64,000 nucleotides of DNA from Bacillota bacterium (GTDB lineage Bacteria > Bacillota > Clostridia > Acetivibrionales > DTU013), in contig JAEYOP010000040.1 in assembly GCA_023411575.1 (NCBI GenBank), forward strand, positions 1 to 64,000, written 5' to 3'. Positions 1 through 8,838 of the stretch are shown piece by piece. Positions within the stretch are counted from its first letter, which is position 1; each line of letters starts with the position of its first letter. The notes below the pieces were generated by a model. The model was not told where the DNA came from. It was given only the letters and a program-made list of their open reading frames with translations, and searched no databases. A program made the position numbers and the translations under genes.

Positions 1-459
1 ATACTCATATCTGCCGTGAAAATTGGAACCGCCCGTAAAAAGGTTGGGCGCAGGCAGCCCCATAAAGGTCAGCCGGGCGCCGTCCGTACCCCCGCGGATC
101 GCTTTGATCCTCGGGGTGACGCCGATCAGGCCGATCAGGTTGTAGCCATATTTCTGCCTGTCTTTAACGAAAAGGCGAATTTCCTTGTTAAGCTTTTCAA
201 ACTTATCCTCCGGCACATCCAGCCTGAAAATGGCGCAGGTGGTGTTTCTGAAGTCTTTGAACAGGCCGCTGTCGGCATGTTCGACGATAAAGCCGCCTAT
301 GAGGGGAAACCAGCGTATTTTCCGCCCGAAGCTGTAGAACTCCTGGGCTCTGGAATCCAGGCAGATCGAAACGTGGGTATACTTGGCCCCGGTATAGATT
401 CCGATACATTTCGAGACCAATGTACCGGTAAAAGTCAGCATCAAATATATACTCGCCAT
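1..459 (-). CDS. Papain-fold (YiiX/NlpC-P60-like) hypothetical protein, 3' end outside window
   Basis: The reading frame opens at an ATG at 459 and runs off the left edge, so only about 153 N-terminal residues are visible. The visible part begins MASIYLMLTFTGTL and contains YTGAKYTHVSIC, FYSFGRK and YGYNLIGLIGV. From memory these match a family of clostridial and bacillar proteins related to permuted NlpC/P60 or YiiX cysteine hydrolases. In that family the His of the THVS motif is catalytic and an FCSQFV cysteine motif lies near the C-terminus. That cysteine part would lie outside the window, so activity cannot be judged. There is no signal peptide. The gene follows the sigma-factor gene on the same strand by about 100 bases. 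Family assignment is by motif recall only. Confidence 0.6.
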   Translation of the reverse strand, partial: MASIYLMLTFTGTLVSKCIGIYTGAKYTHVSICLDSRAQEFYSFGRKIRWFPLIGGFIVEHADSGLFKDFRNTTCAIFRLDVPEDKFEKLNKEIRLFVKDRQKYGYNLIGLIGVTPRIKAIRGGTDGARLTFMGLPAPNLFTGGSNFHGRYEY

Positions 460-562
460 TCAAACCCCCATAATGTGATACACCTGTACTTATTATATTG
501 AAACCGCATCTCTTCCGTCAAGTATATACGACATCATGAGGATTCTGTCTGAAAGGCGATTG

Positions 563-1102
563 CTACGCCACACCCACCAGGTCTTCCCGGAGGGTGTTCC
601 GTGCCCGGAAAATTCTGTTTTTGATAATGGACATGGGCTTGTCGAGCTTCTCCGCGATCTCCTTATAGGACATCCCGTTCTGGTGATACAGAAGGATCGG
701 AACACGGTAAATTTCCGGCAGCCTGTCTATGGCACTCTTCAGCGCCTGAGAATGCTCCTTGCGCAGATAGTACTCCTCCGGCGAATTGTTCCTTCCCGTA
801 AAATTCGCAATCTCGTCCAGTGAAACGGAGTTGATCTTTTTGCGCCGGACATGGTCCAGGCAGATGTTTGTCGCCACCTTGACGCTCCAGGTGGAGAACT
901 TGTACTGGCTGTCGTACTTCGAAAGCGACCTGTAAATTTTGATAAAGGCTTCCTGCGCCATATCGTTGACTTCGTCGCTGTCCTTGGTGAACTTGTACGC
1001 GACGGAATAAATAAGCCTCTTGTACCTCGACAGAAGCTCCGCAAAAGCCTCCTGGTTGCCGTCAAGGCATTCCTTTACCAGTTCGTTATCCGTTCTTTCC
1101 AT
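563..1102 (-). CDS. RNA polymerase sigma factor, sigma-70/ECF family
   Basis: The product is 179 residues, typical of ECF sigma factors. Region 2 lies at roughly residues 12-75 and includes NQEAFAELLSRYKRLIYSVA and DMAQEAFIKIYRSL, the -10-binding and core-binding helices. Region 4 lies at roughly residues 120-175 with RLPEIYRVPILLYHQNG followed by the helix-turn-helix MSYKEIAEKLDKPMSIIKNR. A longer frame reaches upstream, but the ATG at 1102 has GGAGG nine bases before it and gives the usual ECF N-terminus, so it was chosen. No anti-sigma gene is adjacent. The gene lies downstream of two response regulators on the same strand, so it may belong to that signalling block. Its target promoters cannot be read from the sequence. 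Confidence 0.9.
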   Translation of the reverse strand: MERTDNELVKECLDGNQEAFAELLSRYKRLIYSVAYKFTKDSDEVNDMAQEAFIKIYRSLSKYDSQYKFSTWSVKVATNICLDHVRRKKINSVSLDEIANFTGRNNSPEEYYLRKEHSQALKSAIDRLPEIYRVPILLYHQNGMSYKEIAEKLDKPMSIIKNRIFRARNTLREDLVGVA

Positions 1103-1256
1103 AATCAACAACCTCCAGCATTCCGAATCCACGAAGTCCTTTTGCAACGTCCAGGCTTGTGGTTTGTTTATCATGGTTCCATTATATGTTTGTTTCTGTT
1201 TTCCCACATCAGTCAACCGGATGGATTTTTGACAGGTCACCGGTTCAGTCCTTTTC

Positions 1257-1272
1257 CTGGCCGGATGGCCAG
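1257..1272 (-). terminator. Short GC-rich hairpin after receiver gene
   Basis: CTGGCC and GGCCAG flank a four-base loop, 16 bases past the stop of the receiver gene at 1288. The element nearly repeats the hairpin at 1731-1753. There is no clear T-run, so the terminator role is an inference from position. Confidence 0.35.
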
Positions 1273-1287
1273 TATGGATGGCCGGCG

Positions 1288-1641
1288 TCAGTCTTCCAGC
1301 GCCCGTATCGCCCGGAGCAGCTTGTCGGAATTGTCCCCCTTGCTGACAAAGGCATCCGCGCCGGCTTCCGCCGCCGATCGCGCCGCTTCCGGCCGGACGC
1401 TCATGGCGATGATTTTCGCTCCCTCCGCGCAGCGCCTCAATGCCGGCATCCTACCGGCCATGGCTTTGCCGGAAAGCTCCCAGTCCAGCAGGATCAGTCC
1501 GGGCTGTTCCCTCTCCGCGATGGAAAACAGTTTGTCGATATCCTCCGCCTCGCTTATGGCGCCGGGCGTGGTTTCCTGCTCCAGCAGGACCCTCAGTGCG
1601 GACCGCACCTCGGCCTGGTCATCGGCAATCAATATTTTCAT
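1288..1641 (-). CDS. Stand-alone response regulator receiver protein
   Basis: This 117-residue protein is a single CheY-like receiver domain with no output domain. The acidic pair is in ILIADDQ (residues about 3-9). The phosphoacceptor aspartate is in LILLDWELS (about residue 53), the switch serine is in IIAMSVRPE and the conserved lysine is in FVSKGDN. All catalytic positions are present. GAGGTGG precedes the ATG at a good distance. It lies about 120 bases downstream of the LuxR-type regulator on the same strand, after a hairpin. It could be a phosphate sink or an alternative partner for the upstream kinase; the sequence does not decide between these. Confidence 0.85.
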   Translation of the reverse strand: MKILIADDQAEVRSALRVLLEQETTPGAISEAEDIDKLFSIAEREQPGLILLDWELSGKAMAGRMPALRRCAEGAKIIAMSVRPEAARSAAEAGADAFVSKGDNSDKLLRAIRALED

Positions 1642-1730
1642 GCTACCACCTCACTTTCTATACTAATAAAAAACTCCCCTTCATGCCTCCATCACATGGG
1701 GAGATTCTTATTAGCCAGGAGGCCGGTTTA

Positions 1731-1753
1731 TACCCTGGCCAGATGGCCAGGTA
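1731..1753 (-). terminator. Perfect hairpin after LuxR-type regulator gene
   Basis: CCTGGCCA and TGGCCAGG form an eight-base stem around a GA loop just past the regulator's stop at 1760. There is no strong T-run. It could be a weak terminator, an RNA-stabilising end, or one copy of a repeat, since a close relative lies at 1257-1272. Confidence 0.4.
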
Positions 1754-1759
1754 GCCCGA

Positions 1760-2395
1760 TCAGATCAGCTTTTTCTGGATGGCCAGGGCAACGGCCTCCG
1801 TCCTGCTGGATACGTTCAGCTTGGACAGGATGCTGCTCACGTGGAATTTCACCGTAGACCGGCTGACAATAAGCCGTTTGGCGATTTCCGGATTGTTCAG
1901 GCCGTCCGTCATCATTTTCAGCACTTCCTTTTCCCTTGCCGTCAGGTCCGCGTCGCGATCCTGCCTCCGGCCGGTTGCCTTGATCAGCGCCTGCGTCGCC
2001 TCGGGGGCAAGCGTCGGCTTTCCGGCATGGGCGGACCGTATCGCGGCGGCCAGCTCGTCCGCGGAAACATTTTTGAGCAGATAGCCGATGGCCCCCGCCT
2101 GCAGTGCGCTTTCGATCAGGTTTTCCTCCTTGAAGCTGGTCAGTACGATGACCTGGACCGCGGGAAAACGTTCCCGGATGGCCTGGGTCGCCTGCGCTCC
2201 GTCCATCTCCGGCATGACCAGGTCCATCAGGACCACATCGGGCTGTTTCGCCTCGCAGACGGCAATCGCTTCCTTACCGTTGGACGCCTCCCCTACGAGC
2301 TCAAAATCGTCAAACACCTGTAAAAAGGCGCTCAGCCCGCTTCTTACCACATTGTGGTCATCCGCTATCACTAGTTTGATTCTTTCGTTGTCCAT
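1760..2395 (-). CDS. NarL/FixJ-family response regulator
   Basis: The 211-residue product has a receiver domain at about residues 5-120 and a LuxR-type helix-turn-helix at about 145-208. In the receiver, the acidic pair is in VIADDHNVVRSG, the phosphoacceptor is in PDVVLMDLVMPEMDG, and the lysine is in GYLLKNVSADE. The LuxR domain contains LTAREKEVLKMMTDGLNNPE and SRSTVKFHVSSILSKL. The start at 2395 follows GGGGGAGG; a longer frame upstream would overlap the kinase gene and was rejected. It begins 29 bases after the histidine kinase stop and is almost certainly its cognate regulator. It should act in the cytoplasm as a DNA-binding dimer. Its targets are unknown. Confidence 0.93.
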   Translation of the reverse strand: MDNERIKLVIADDHNVVRSGLSAFLQVFDDFELVGEASNGKEAIAVCEAKQPDVVLMDLVMPEMDGAQATQAIRERFPAVQVIVLTSFKEENLIESALQAGAIGYLLKNVSADELAAAIRSAHAGKPTLAPEATQALIKATGRRQDRDADLTAREKEVLKMMTDGLNNPEIAKRLIVSRSTVKFHVSSILSKLNVSSRTEAVALAIQKKLI

Positions 2396-2424
2396 TGTAA
2401 AACCTCCCCCGTTTCCCGTCTGGT

Positions 2425-4683
2425 TTACGGCGTATTCCCGCAGCCGACCCACTCCACTTCCACTCTGGTACCCTCGCCGAGGGTCGATGTGACCGTAAGC
2501 TTTGCGCCGATGGTCTCGGCCCGCTCCCGCATGATGCCGACCCCGAAGTGCCCGGAGGCAACCGTCGTCGGATCAAAGCCCTTTCCGTCGTCGCTGATGC
2601 GGATGACCGCAAGAAGGACGCCCAACTGCGAATCTTCGTTTGACTTGTATTCCACTGCAGCCGTCTTCGCTCCGGAGTGCTTGGCAATATTGTTCAGCGC
2701 TTCCTGGGCGATCCGGTACAGGACGATCTTGACCTCCGTCGGCAGCCGGACTGCTGCCGCAACATTCAACGCCACCGGTATCCTGGCCCGCCCGGTAATC
2801 GCTTCCGAAAGCTGCCTCAAAAGCTCCTCCAGCGGAGCTTCGACCAGGGTGGCGGGTCTCAGCTCGAAGAGCAGGGTTCTCATCTCCGCAAGGGCTCCTC
2901 TTGTCAGCTGCCTCAACTCCTCCAGCCGCTTGAGGCCCTCTTCCCGGCTGCGTTCCCAGATTCTCGGCAGGACTTCCGCGATCAGGCTCGCGGAAAACAG
3001 AGTCTGGGTGACCGCATCGTGGAGGTCCCTGGCCAGCCGGTTCCGTTCCGCCGCCACGGCCATTTCCTCCGCCTGCTTCCTCAGCCGCGTATTGTCTATC
3101 GCCATGGCGGCCTGGTCGGCAAAGGTCATGGCAAGATCGATTTCTTCCTTTGTGATCGGACGTTCCTGGCGGATGCCGTCCTTTTTAATATAAAGAGCGA
3201 TGCCGCCGTAAACCTCGTTTTTGCAGATCAACGGCACCGCCAGCATTCCCGAGCAGTTGTCTTTCAGCCAGCTTACATGGGTGTCGGATTCCTGGAGTTG
3301 CTCCAGAATCCGATCCATTTCCGTCGTATCCGTTTTGACTACCGGCCTTCTCTCGGCAAATATTCTGCCAAGATAGCCCGTGCCCATATCGGCGGGCATA
3401 TTTCCGGAATCCAGATGCGGCAGCCCGTATGCCGCCTCCAGGATCATCGAGTTTTTCTCGCGGTTCAACCGGAACAGGGCGGCCGCATCCGCATGCAGCA
3501 GTCTCGCGGCTTCCCGGATGATAAAATCCAGGATTTCGTCCAGGGGCCGGTTTGAATTGATTGCGGCAAGGATATCCCGAAGGCCCTCCGCCACATGCCG
3601 CCTCTGCTCATCCTCCTGGTGCCGGCGCTTTTCTTCCTGGTACAGCCGGGCATTTTCTACGCCGATGACGGCGCAGGGCGCAAACATGTTGAAGATCCTT
3701 TCATCCTCGGAGTCGAATTCGCCGGCTACCCTGCTGAAGGCGGCAATGATTCCCACCGGCCTGGTGCCTGCCAGCAGCGGAACACACAGGCAGGTCTGCA
3801 GCCCGGTCGCCGCAATCAGCTTTTGGTCGGCAGGCAGCTGCATGTTCGAAGCCTCCAGAATGGTGGATTCCTTTTGCAGAAGGCTGACCCCGAGAGCGGA
3901 CTGATGGGCCGGAAGGCGCATTCCCTTGAGCTCGTTGGGATTGGCGCCCGAAAGGACCGCCAGGACCAGTTCCCCGCCCTCCGTCAGGAATACCGCCGTC
4001 GAATGCGCATGGGTCAGCCTCCGGGCCTCGCCCGCGATCAGGTGCAAAACGGCATCCAGCTCCAGCCGGCTTGTGATGGCCTGCTGGATGTTGAACATGG
4101 TTTTTATTTCATCCGCCTTTTTAACGGTTTCGTTATAAAGGGTGGCGTTTTCGAATTCAATGGCCGCCTGGTTGGCAAAGGCCGCCACCAGCGACACGTG
4201 CTGTTCCCGGTAATAGCCCGGCACGGCGTGATCCAGGGTCAATATCCCCACCACCCTGTCCTTGGCCACCATCGGCAGGCCCATCCAGCACCGGGACCCT
4301 TTGAAAACATTGTCCATATGGGCCGACAAAGCCACTCGGAAGGAGTTGGCCGATTCTTCATCTGCCAGCAGGTCGCGGATGACCGCGGGCTTCTTTTCCA
4401 GCGGCAGCCTCAAAATGGGCGGCAGCCCGTCCAACGGCATGGTGTAGTCCTCTTCCGCCTCCAGGGTCAGCTGGGATCTATGGGCAAGGATTCTGGCCTG
4501 GTTGCCCGAAAGGGTGAATATCTTTGCATTCCGGTATTCGATGATATTGCCGAGCTTGTCCAGGATGGCTCCCAGCAATGGTTTCAACTCCATCGTGGAA
4601 GAAACAAGGTTGGAAATATCCAACAATGTGGTCAGCAGCCTGGCATCCTGCTGTACTTCGTTTATCAAGCCGTTTTTTCCCAT
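2425..4683 (-). CDS. GAF-domain sensor histidine kinase (NarX/DegS class)
   Basis: This is a 752-residue soluble kinase with no transmembrane segment. Three GAF-like sensor domains appear at about 20-185, 200-350 and 375-540, separated by helical linkers. The phosphoacceptor site is typical of the HisKA_3 class, ERNRLARDLHDAVTQTLFSA, with histidine at about residue 555. The HATPase domain follows, with ALNNIAKHS (N box), DDGKGFD and GVGIMRERA motifs. Together with the LuxR-type regulator 29 bases downstream it forms a complete two-component pair. GAF domains bind small molecules, cyclic nucleotides, haem or flavin; the ligand cannot be told. AAAGAGG precedes the ATG. The long upstream gap to 4927 holds the likely divergent promoters. 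Confidence 0.92.
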   Translation of the reverse strand: MGKNGLINEVQQDARLLTTLLDISNLVSSTMELKPLLGAILDKLGNIIEYRNAKIFTLSGNQARILAHRSQLTLEAEEDYTMPLDGLPPILRLPLEKKPAVIRDLLADEESANSFRVALSAHMDNVFKGSRCWMGLPMVAKDRVVGILTLDHAVPGYYREQHVSLVAAFANQAAIEFENATLYNETVKKADEIKTMFNIQQAITSRLELDAVLHLIAGEARRLTHAHSTAVFLTEGGELVLAVLSGANPNELKGMRLPAHQSALGVSLLQKESTILEASNMQLPADQKLIAATGLQTCLCVPLLAGTRPVGIIAAFSRVAGEFDSEDERIFNMFAPCAVIGVENARLYQEEKRRHQEDEQRRHVAEGLRDILAAINSNRPLDEILDFIIREAARLLHADAAALFRLNREKNSMILEAAYGLPHLDSGNMPADMGTGYLGRIFAERRPVVKTDTTEMDRILEQLQESDTHVSWLKDNCSGMLAVPLICKNEVYGGIALYIKKDGIRQERPITKEEIDLAMTFADQAAMAIDNTRLRKQAEEMAVAAERNRLARDLHDAVTQTLFSASLIAEVLPRIWERSREEGLKRLEELRQLTRGALAEMRTLLFELRPATLVEAPLEELLRQLSEAITGRARIPVALNVAAAVRLPTEVKIVLYRIAQEALNNIAKHSGAKTAAVEYKSNEDSQLGVLLAVIRISDDGKGFDPTTVASGHFGVGIMRERAETIGAKLTVTSTLGEGTRVEVEWVGCGNTP

Positions 4684-4926
4684 GGCAGCCTCTTTCCCTT
4701 CTCCCGCCGGTCATTCCGCAAAGGGGCAACCAAAAAATCAGCTCCGGAACATTGACCGGAAGTCGTTTTTCGCCTGCCCCTAAATTGTATCCCATGAACC
4801 AGGAAATATCAAGCACGGCAGGAAGCAAATGCATGGCGGGCAGCAAACCCTTTAACCTTTTCAGGTCCCGGATAATACAATATAGCAGGTTATTTCCGGC
4901 TGTCAGCCGGATTGTCGGAGGTCATT

Positions 4927-6198
4927 ATGCAGACAGTAGCACTTGGTTCGAGGGGGCCGGACGTCCGCCTTTTGCAAAGCACCTTGAACCGGATCGGGTA
5001 CAATGCCGGAACGGTGGACGGCGTTTTCGGCGGGCAGACCCAGCAGGCCTTACTGGCTTTCCAAAGAAATAGCGGACTGGTCGCGGACGGCGTTGCAGGC
5101 CCAGCCACCTGGAACGTCCTGATGAAATTCATCCGGGGATACGATACTTATACGGTCAGGCCGGGGGATACCCTCTATAAAATAGCCCGTTCCTTCTATA
5201 CCTCGCTGAATGCCATCATTACGGCAAATCCAGGTATCAATCCGGACAACATCCAGGTGGGGCAAAAGCTGACCGTTCCCTACGGAATTGATGTGATCCC
5301 CCTGGATGTCATGCCCACCTACGAAATTGTCAGCATCCAGTTGCAGGGTCTGAAGGCAAGATATCCGTTTCTTCAAACCGGCTCCATCGGCAGAAGCGTG
5401 ATGGGAAGGGAGCTTTTCTATGTCCGGCTGGGCAGGGGCTCCAACGAAGTATCCTATAACGCATCCCACCATGCCAACGAATCCATCACGACCCCGGTTC
5501 TGATGAAATTCATCGAGGATTACTCCAAAGCCTATGCGAACAATAGCAGCCTGCTGGGCTACAACATACGAGACATGTACAACCGGACCAGCATCTACGT
5601 CATTCCGCTGGTCAACCCGGACGGCGTCGATCTGGTTGCCTACTGGCCGACCTACAGCGACCCGGCTTTTACCCGCGCCGCGCGGCTCAATCAAACCGGC
5701 CTGCCGCTTCCGAGCGTGTGGAAGGCGAATATCCGGGGCGTCGATTTGAATTTGAATTACCCCGCCGAGTGGGACAAGGAAAAGGAGGAAGAGATCGAAC
5801 AGGGCATTACCGGCCCGGGTCCCCGGGATTTCGGAGGAGACGCGCCCCTGTCCGAACCGGAGTCCAGGGCGATGGTGGATTTCACAAGAGCCCATAATTT
5901 CAGGCTCGTGATCGCTTACCACACCCAGGGAGAGGTCATTTACTGGCAGTTCATGAATTACGCGCCTCCGAGCTCCCTGCCGATCGCCCGGCAGTTTGCC
6001 GCGATCAGCGGATACGCCGTCGAGGCCGGAACCGCCGAGGCCGCCTACGCCGGATACAAGGACTGGTTCCTGCAGGAATACCGGCGGCCGGGCTACACCA
6101 TCGAAGTGGGCCAGGGTATAAATCCGATTCCGGTGGGGCAATTGCCCGGCATATACAATGAGAATCTGGGGATTCTGCTGCTTGGAGCGGTCATCTGA
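4927..6198 (+). CDS. LysM/PG-binding M14 peptidase (gamma-D-glutamyl-diamino acid endopeptidase type)
   Basis: The product is 423 residues. A PG_binding_1 domain (about 3-60) contains GSRGPDVRLLQSTLNRIGY. A LysM domain (about 72-118) contains YTVRPGDTLYKIARSF and NIQVGQKLTVPY. A zinc carboxypeptidase M14 domain follows (about 130-420). Its zinc ligands are HHANES (HxxE) and the later His in VIAYHTQGEV, and the catalytic Glu is in YTIEVGQG. Relatives cleave gamma-D-Glu-(L)-diamino acid bonds in spore cortex or cell wall peptides. There is no obvious signal peptide, as is common for spore-associated members. A TTG at 4912 is also in frame, but the ATG at 4927 has CGGAGG directly upstream. The gene is monocistronic and convergent with the next gene. 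Confidence 0.9.
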   Translation: MQTVALGSRGPDVRLLQSTLNRIGYNAGTVDGVFGGQTQQALLAFQRNSGLVADGVAGPATWNVLMKFIRGYDTYTVRPGDTLYKIARSFYTSLNAIITANPGINPDNIQVGQKLTVPYGIDVIPLDVMPTYEIVSIQLQGLKARYPFLQTGSIGRSVMGRELFYVRLGRGSNEVSYNASHHANESITTPVLMKFIEDYSKAYANNSSLLGYNIRDMYNRTSIYVIPLVNPDGVDLVAYWPTYSDPAFTRAARLNQTGLPLPSVWKANIRGVDLNLNYPAEWDKEKEEEIEQGITGPGPRDFGGDAPLSEPESRAMVDFTRAHNFRLVIAYHTQGEVIYWQFMNYAPPSSLPIARQFAAISGYAVEAGTAEAAYAGYKDWFLQEYRRPGYTIEVGQGINPIPVGQLPGIYNENLGILLLGAVI

Positions 6199-6276
6199 AA
6201 GCAAGCGGAAAACGACTGGAAGATAGTCTGAAAAGAATCTGAATGCAACCAGAATGCAAGTCTAAGCGTAGGACCG

Positions 6277-6314
6277 GGAAAGGGCTCCCTCCGTTTTTAG
6301 GCCCGAGCCTTTCC
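6277..6314. terminator. Possible bidirectional hairpin between convergent genes
   Basis: GGAAAGGGCTC and GAGCCTTTCC can pair around an 17-base loop in the gap between two convergent genes. No clean T-run follows on either strand, so termination is inferred from the stem and position. Confidence 0.35.
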
Positions 6315-6324
6315 TGTACATTTC

Positions 6325-7239
6325 TCAGGCATGTTTTTCAAACCATGCCGCTATATCCGCGTAAACCTCCGTGCGGTTTATTTCATTGATCATCTCATGC
6401 CTTCCGCCGGCATAGAGCTTGAACTCCAGGTCCCTTAGGCCCATCGACCCGTATTTACCGTGAAGCCTCGCCACACCCGCCCCGTACTGCCCGACGGGGT
6501 CTTCGGCGCCGGAGAAGATATAAACCGGCAGGTTTTTCGGTATCCCTTCCAGATTCCTGCTCAATTGCAGAAGCCCCTTGCTGAAATAGTAATAAAAATT
6601 GCTGCTTGCCACGAAACCGCAGAATTCATCCTTTTCGTATTTCGCCACCTGCTCCGCGTCGCGGCTGAGCCAGTCGAACCTGCTTACGGGATTCCGGACG
6701 CGTTTGTTGTAGCTTCCGAAGGATAACCGGTCCGCCAGCCTGTTGGGCCGGCTTTTTCCGGCCAGCCTCGACAGAGCTGCCACAAAGGCTCCGACCCCTA
6801 CAAAGGCACCCTCCATCCAGCAGGAGCCGGAAAGGATGATCCCGTCGATCCCGTCCCCATACCGTTTGATGTATTCCTGCCCGATGAAGGAACCGAAGCT
6901 GTGGGCAAGGATAAATAGAGGAATCCCGGGATACTCGTCCCGGATCCGTTTCGTCAGGAGGCTCTGGTCCTTTATGATTCCGTTGAAGCCGTCCTCGTCC
7001 AGATCACCGAGATTATGGTTCACCGCGCCGGTTTTGCCGTGCCCCCTTTGATCGCTTGCGTACACCGCATATCCCCGCTCGTTGAGGAAGCCGGCCAGTT
7101 CGGCATACCTTGCGGCGTGCTCCGCCATGCCGTGGAAGATCTGAACCACGCCCTTCGGCGGCTTGTCCGGCGTGCTCCAGTACCAGCAGAATACATCCTG
7201 CCCGTTGTCTCCTTTGAACATAAAACTGTCCATGCTCAT
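6325..7239 (-). CDS. Alpha/beta hydrolase, monoacylglycerol lipase/lysophospholipase-like
   Basis: This 304-residue cytoplasmic protein has the alpha/beta-hydrolase fold. HGMAEHAARYAELA contains the oxyanion region typical of monoglyceride lipases. YASDQRGHGKTG is a family signature, and the nucleophile serine is in ILAHSFGSFIGQEY, a variant elbow starting with Ala instead of Gly. The acid is probably Asp in FSGAEDPVGQYG and the histidine is in GGRHEMINE. The protein probably hydrolyses monoacylglycerols or lysophospholipids. The glycerol operon downstream on the same strand makes a lipid-glycerol connection tempting but unproven. The start follows AAAGGCGGGG. A second in-frame ATG two codons in is also possible. 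Confidence 0.88.
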   Translation of the reverse strand: MSMDSFMFKGDNGQDVFCWYWSTPDKPPKGVVQIFHGMAEHAARYAELAGFLNERGYAVYASDQRGHGKTGAVNHNLGDLDEDGFNGIIKDQSLLTKRIRDEYPGIPLFILAHSFGSFIGQEYIKRYGDGIDGIILSGSCWMEGAFVGVGAFVAALSRLAGKSRPNRLADRLSFGSYNKRVRNPVSRFDWLSRDAEQVAKYEKDEFCGFVASSNFYYYFSKGLLQLSRNLEGIPKNLPVYIFSGAEDPVGQYGAGVARLHGKYGSMGLRDLEFKLYAGGRHEMINEINRTEVYADIAAWFEKHA

Positions 7240-7338
7240 GCCAACCCCGCCTTTCGTCCGTCCAGGACCGCTAAATGGCGCTTTACGCCTCCCTTAGCGT
7301 TATGCCCATAAATGCTACATTCCACTTCTGCGCCGCCT

Positions 7339-8838
7339 TTATCTTATATCCCACTTCAAAGACCTATCCACGGCCCGCTTCCAGTTTTTATAGAGGCTGT
7401 TCCGGGCACTGTCCTCCATCGCGGGCTCATATTCTTTTCCCAGGCTCCAGCTTCGCGCGATCTCCTCCTTGCTTTTCCAGATGCCGATGCCCAGACCGGC
7501 CAGATATACCGCTCCCAGCGCGGTCGTCTCGGTTATTTCCGGGCGTCTTACCCGCACATTCATGATGTCCGCCTGGAACTGCATGAGGAAATTGCTGACA
7601 CTGGCGCCGCCGTCCACCTTCAGCTCGCTGATCCGGATCCTGGAATCCGCCTGCATCGCTTCAAAGACATCCCTGCTTTGAAAGGCGATCGCCTCCAGGA
7701 CCGCCCGAATTACGTGCTCGCGCCTGGTACCGCGGGTCAGCCCAACGATGGTCCCCCGTGCATACATATCCCAATAAGGAGCGCCGAGTCCGGTGAATGC
7801 CGGTACGATATATACCCCTCCGGTATCCGGAACGGCTTCCGCCTCAAAGTCCGCCTCCGGAGCGCTGCCGATCAGCTTCATCTCATCCCTGAGCCATTGG
7901 ATGGCGGAGCCCGCGTTAAAGACGCTGCCCTCAAGGGCATATTCGGCTTTGCCGCCGATTACCCAGGCAATGGTGCTTAGCATGCGGTTGCGCGACAGGA
8001 CAGGCTGATCGCCGGTATTCATCAGGATGAAGCAGCCCGTTCCGTAAGTGTTTTTCGCCGACCCCTTCTCGAAGCAGGCCTGTCCGAACAGGGCGGACTG
8101 CTGGTCGCCGGCGATCCCGCCGATGGGGATTTCCGCCCCGAGGACCTCCTCCGCCGTATTGGCTATGAAGCCTGAGGATTCCACGAGGGACGGAAGCATA
8201 CACCTCGGAATGTTCAAGGCTTTCAGCAAATCGTCGTCCCATTGCAGCGTATTGATATTGAAGAGCATCGTCCTTGATGCATTGGTGTAATCCGTAACGT
8301 GGACCCTTCCGCCCGTAAGCTTCCAGATGAGCCAGGAATCGACGGTACCAGCCAGCAGCTCTCCCGCCTCCGCCTTTTGCCTGGCCCCCTCCACGTTGTC
8401 GAGGATCCATTTGATTTTTGTCCCGGAAAAATAGGCGTCGATCACGAGGCCGGTCTTTTCCCGTATGATTTCATCGTAGCCGTTTACCTTCAGATGGTTG
8501 CAGATATCCGCAGTTCTCCGGCATTGCCAGACAATTGCGTTGTAGACGGGACGACCCGTGTTTTTATCCCATACGATGACCGTTTCCCTCTGGTTTGTGA
8601 TACCGATGCAGGCTACGTCCCGCAGCGGCAGCCGGATGGCCGCGGCCGCTTCCTTCAAGACCTCCAGTTGCGATTTCCAGATTTCCGCCGGATCATGCTC
8701 CACCCAGCCGGGTTTCGGATAATATTGGGTCAGCGGACAGCTTTTTATGGAAGCGAGCCTTCCCTTCCCGGTGTCGTAAACAACGGCCCTCGAACTTGTA
8801 GTCCCCTGGTCAAGTGCGATGATATGCCTCTGGTCCAT
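7339..8838 (-). CDS. glpK: Glycerol kinase
   Basis: The 499-residue product matches glycerol kinase throughout: ALDQGTTSSRAVVYD at the N-terminus (phosphate 1 loop), GWVEHDPAEIW, TNQRETVIVWDKNTGRP, GTKIKWILDNVEGAR, and TGLGAPYWDMYARG near the C-terminal signature. It phosphorylates glycerol with ATP to give sn-glycerol 3-phosphate in the cytoplasm. The ATG follows GGGGAGG and lies inside the end of the DUF1667 gene (29-base overlap), which indicates translational coupling. As the last gene of the four-gene glycerol operon it feeds glycerol 3-phosphate to the dehydrogenase encoded first. No glycerol facilitator gene is visible here. Confidence 0.97.
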   Translation of the reverse strand: MDQRHIIALDQGTTSSRAVVYDTGKGRLASIKSCPLTQYYPKPGWVEHDPAEIWKSQLEVLKEAAAAIRLPLRDVACIGITNQRETVIVWDKNTGRPVYNAIVWQCRRTADICNHLKVNGYDEIIREKTGLVIDAYFSGTKIKWILDNVEGARQKAEAGELLAGTVDSWLIWKLTGGRVHVTDYTNASRTMLFNINTLQWDDDLLKALNIPRCMLPSLVESSGFIANTAEEVLGAEIPIGGIAGDQQSALFGQACFEKGSAKNTYGTGCFILMNTGDQPVLSRNRMLSTIAWVIGGKAEYALEGSVFNAGSAIQWLRDEMKLIGSAPEADFEAEAVPDTGGVYIVPAFTGLGAPYWDMYARGTIVGLTRGTRREHVIRAVLEAIAFQSRDVFEAMQADSRIRISELKVDGGASVSNFLMQFQADIMNVRVRRPEITETTALGAVYLAGLGIGIWKSKEEIARSWSLGKEYEPAMEDSARNSLYKNWKRAVDRSLKWDIR

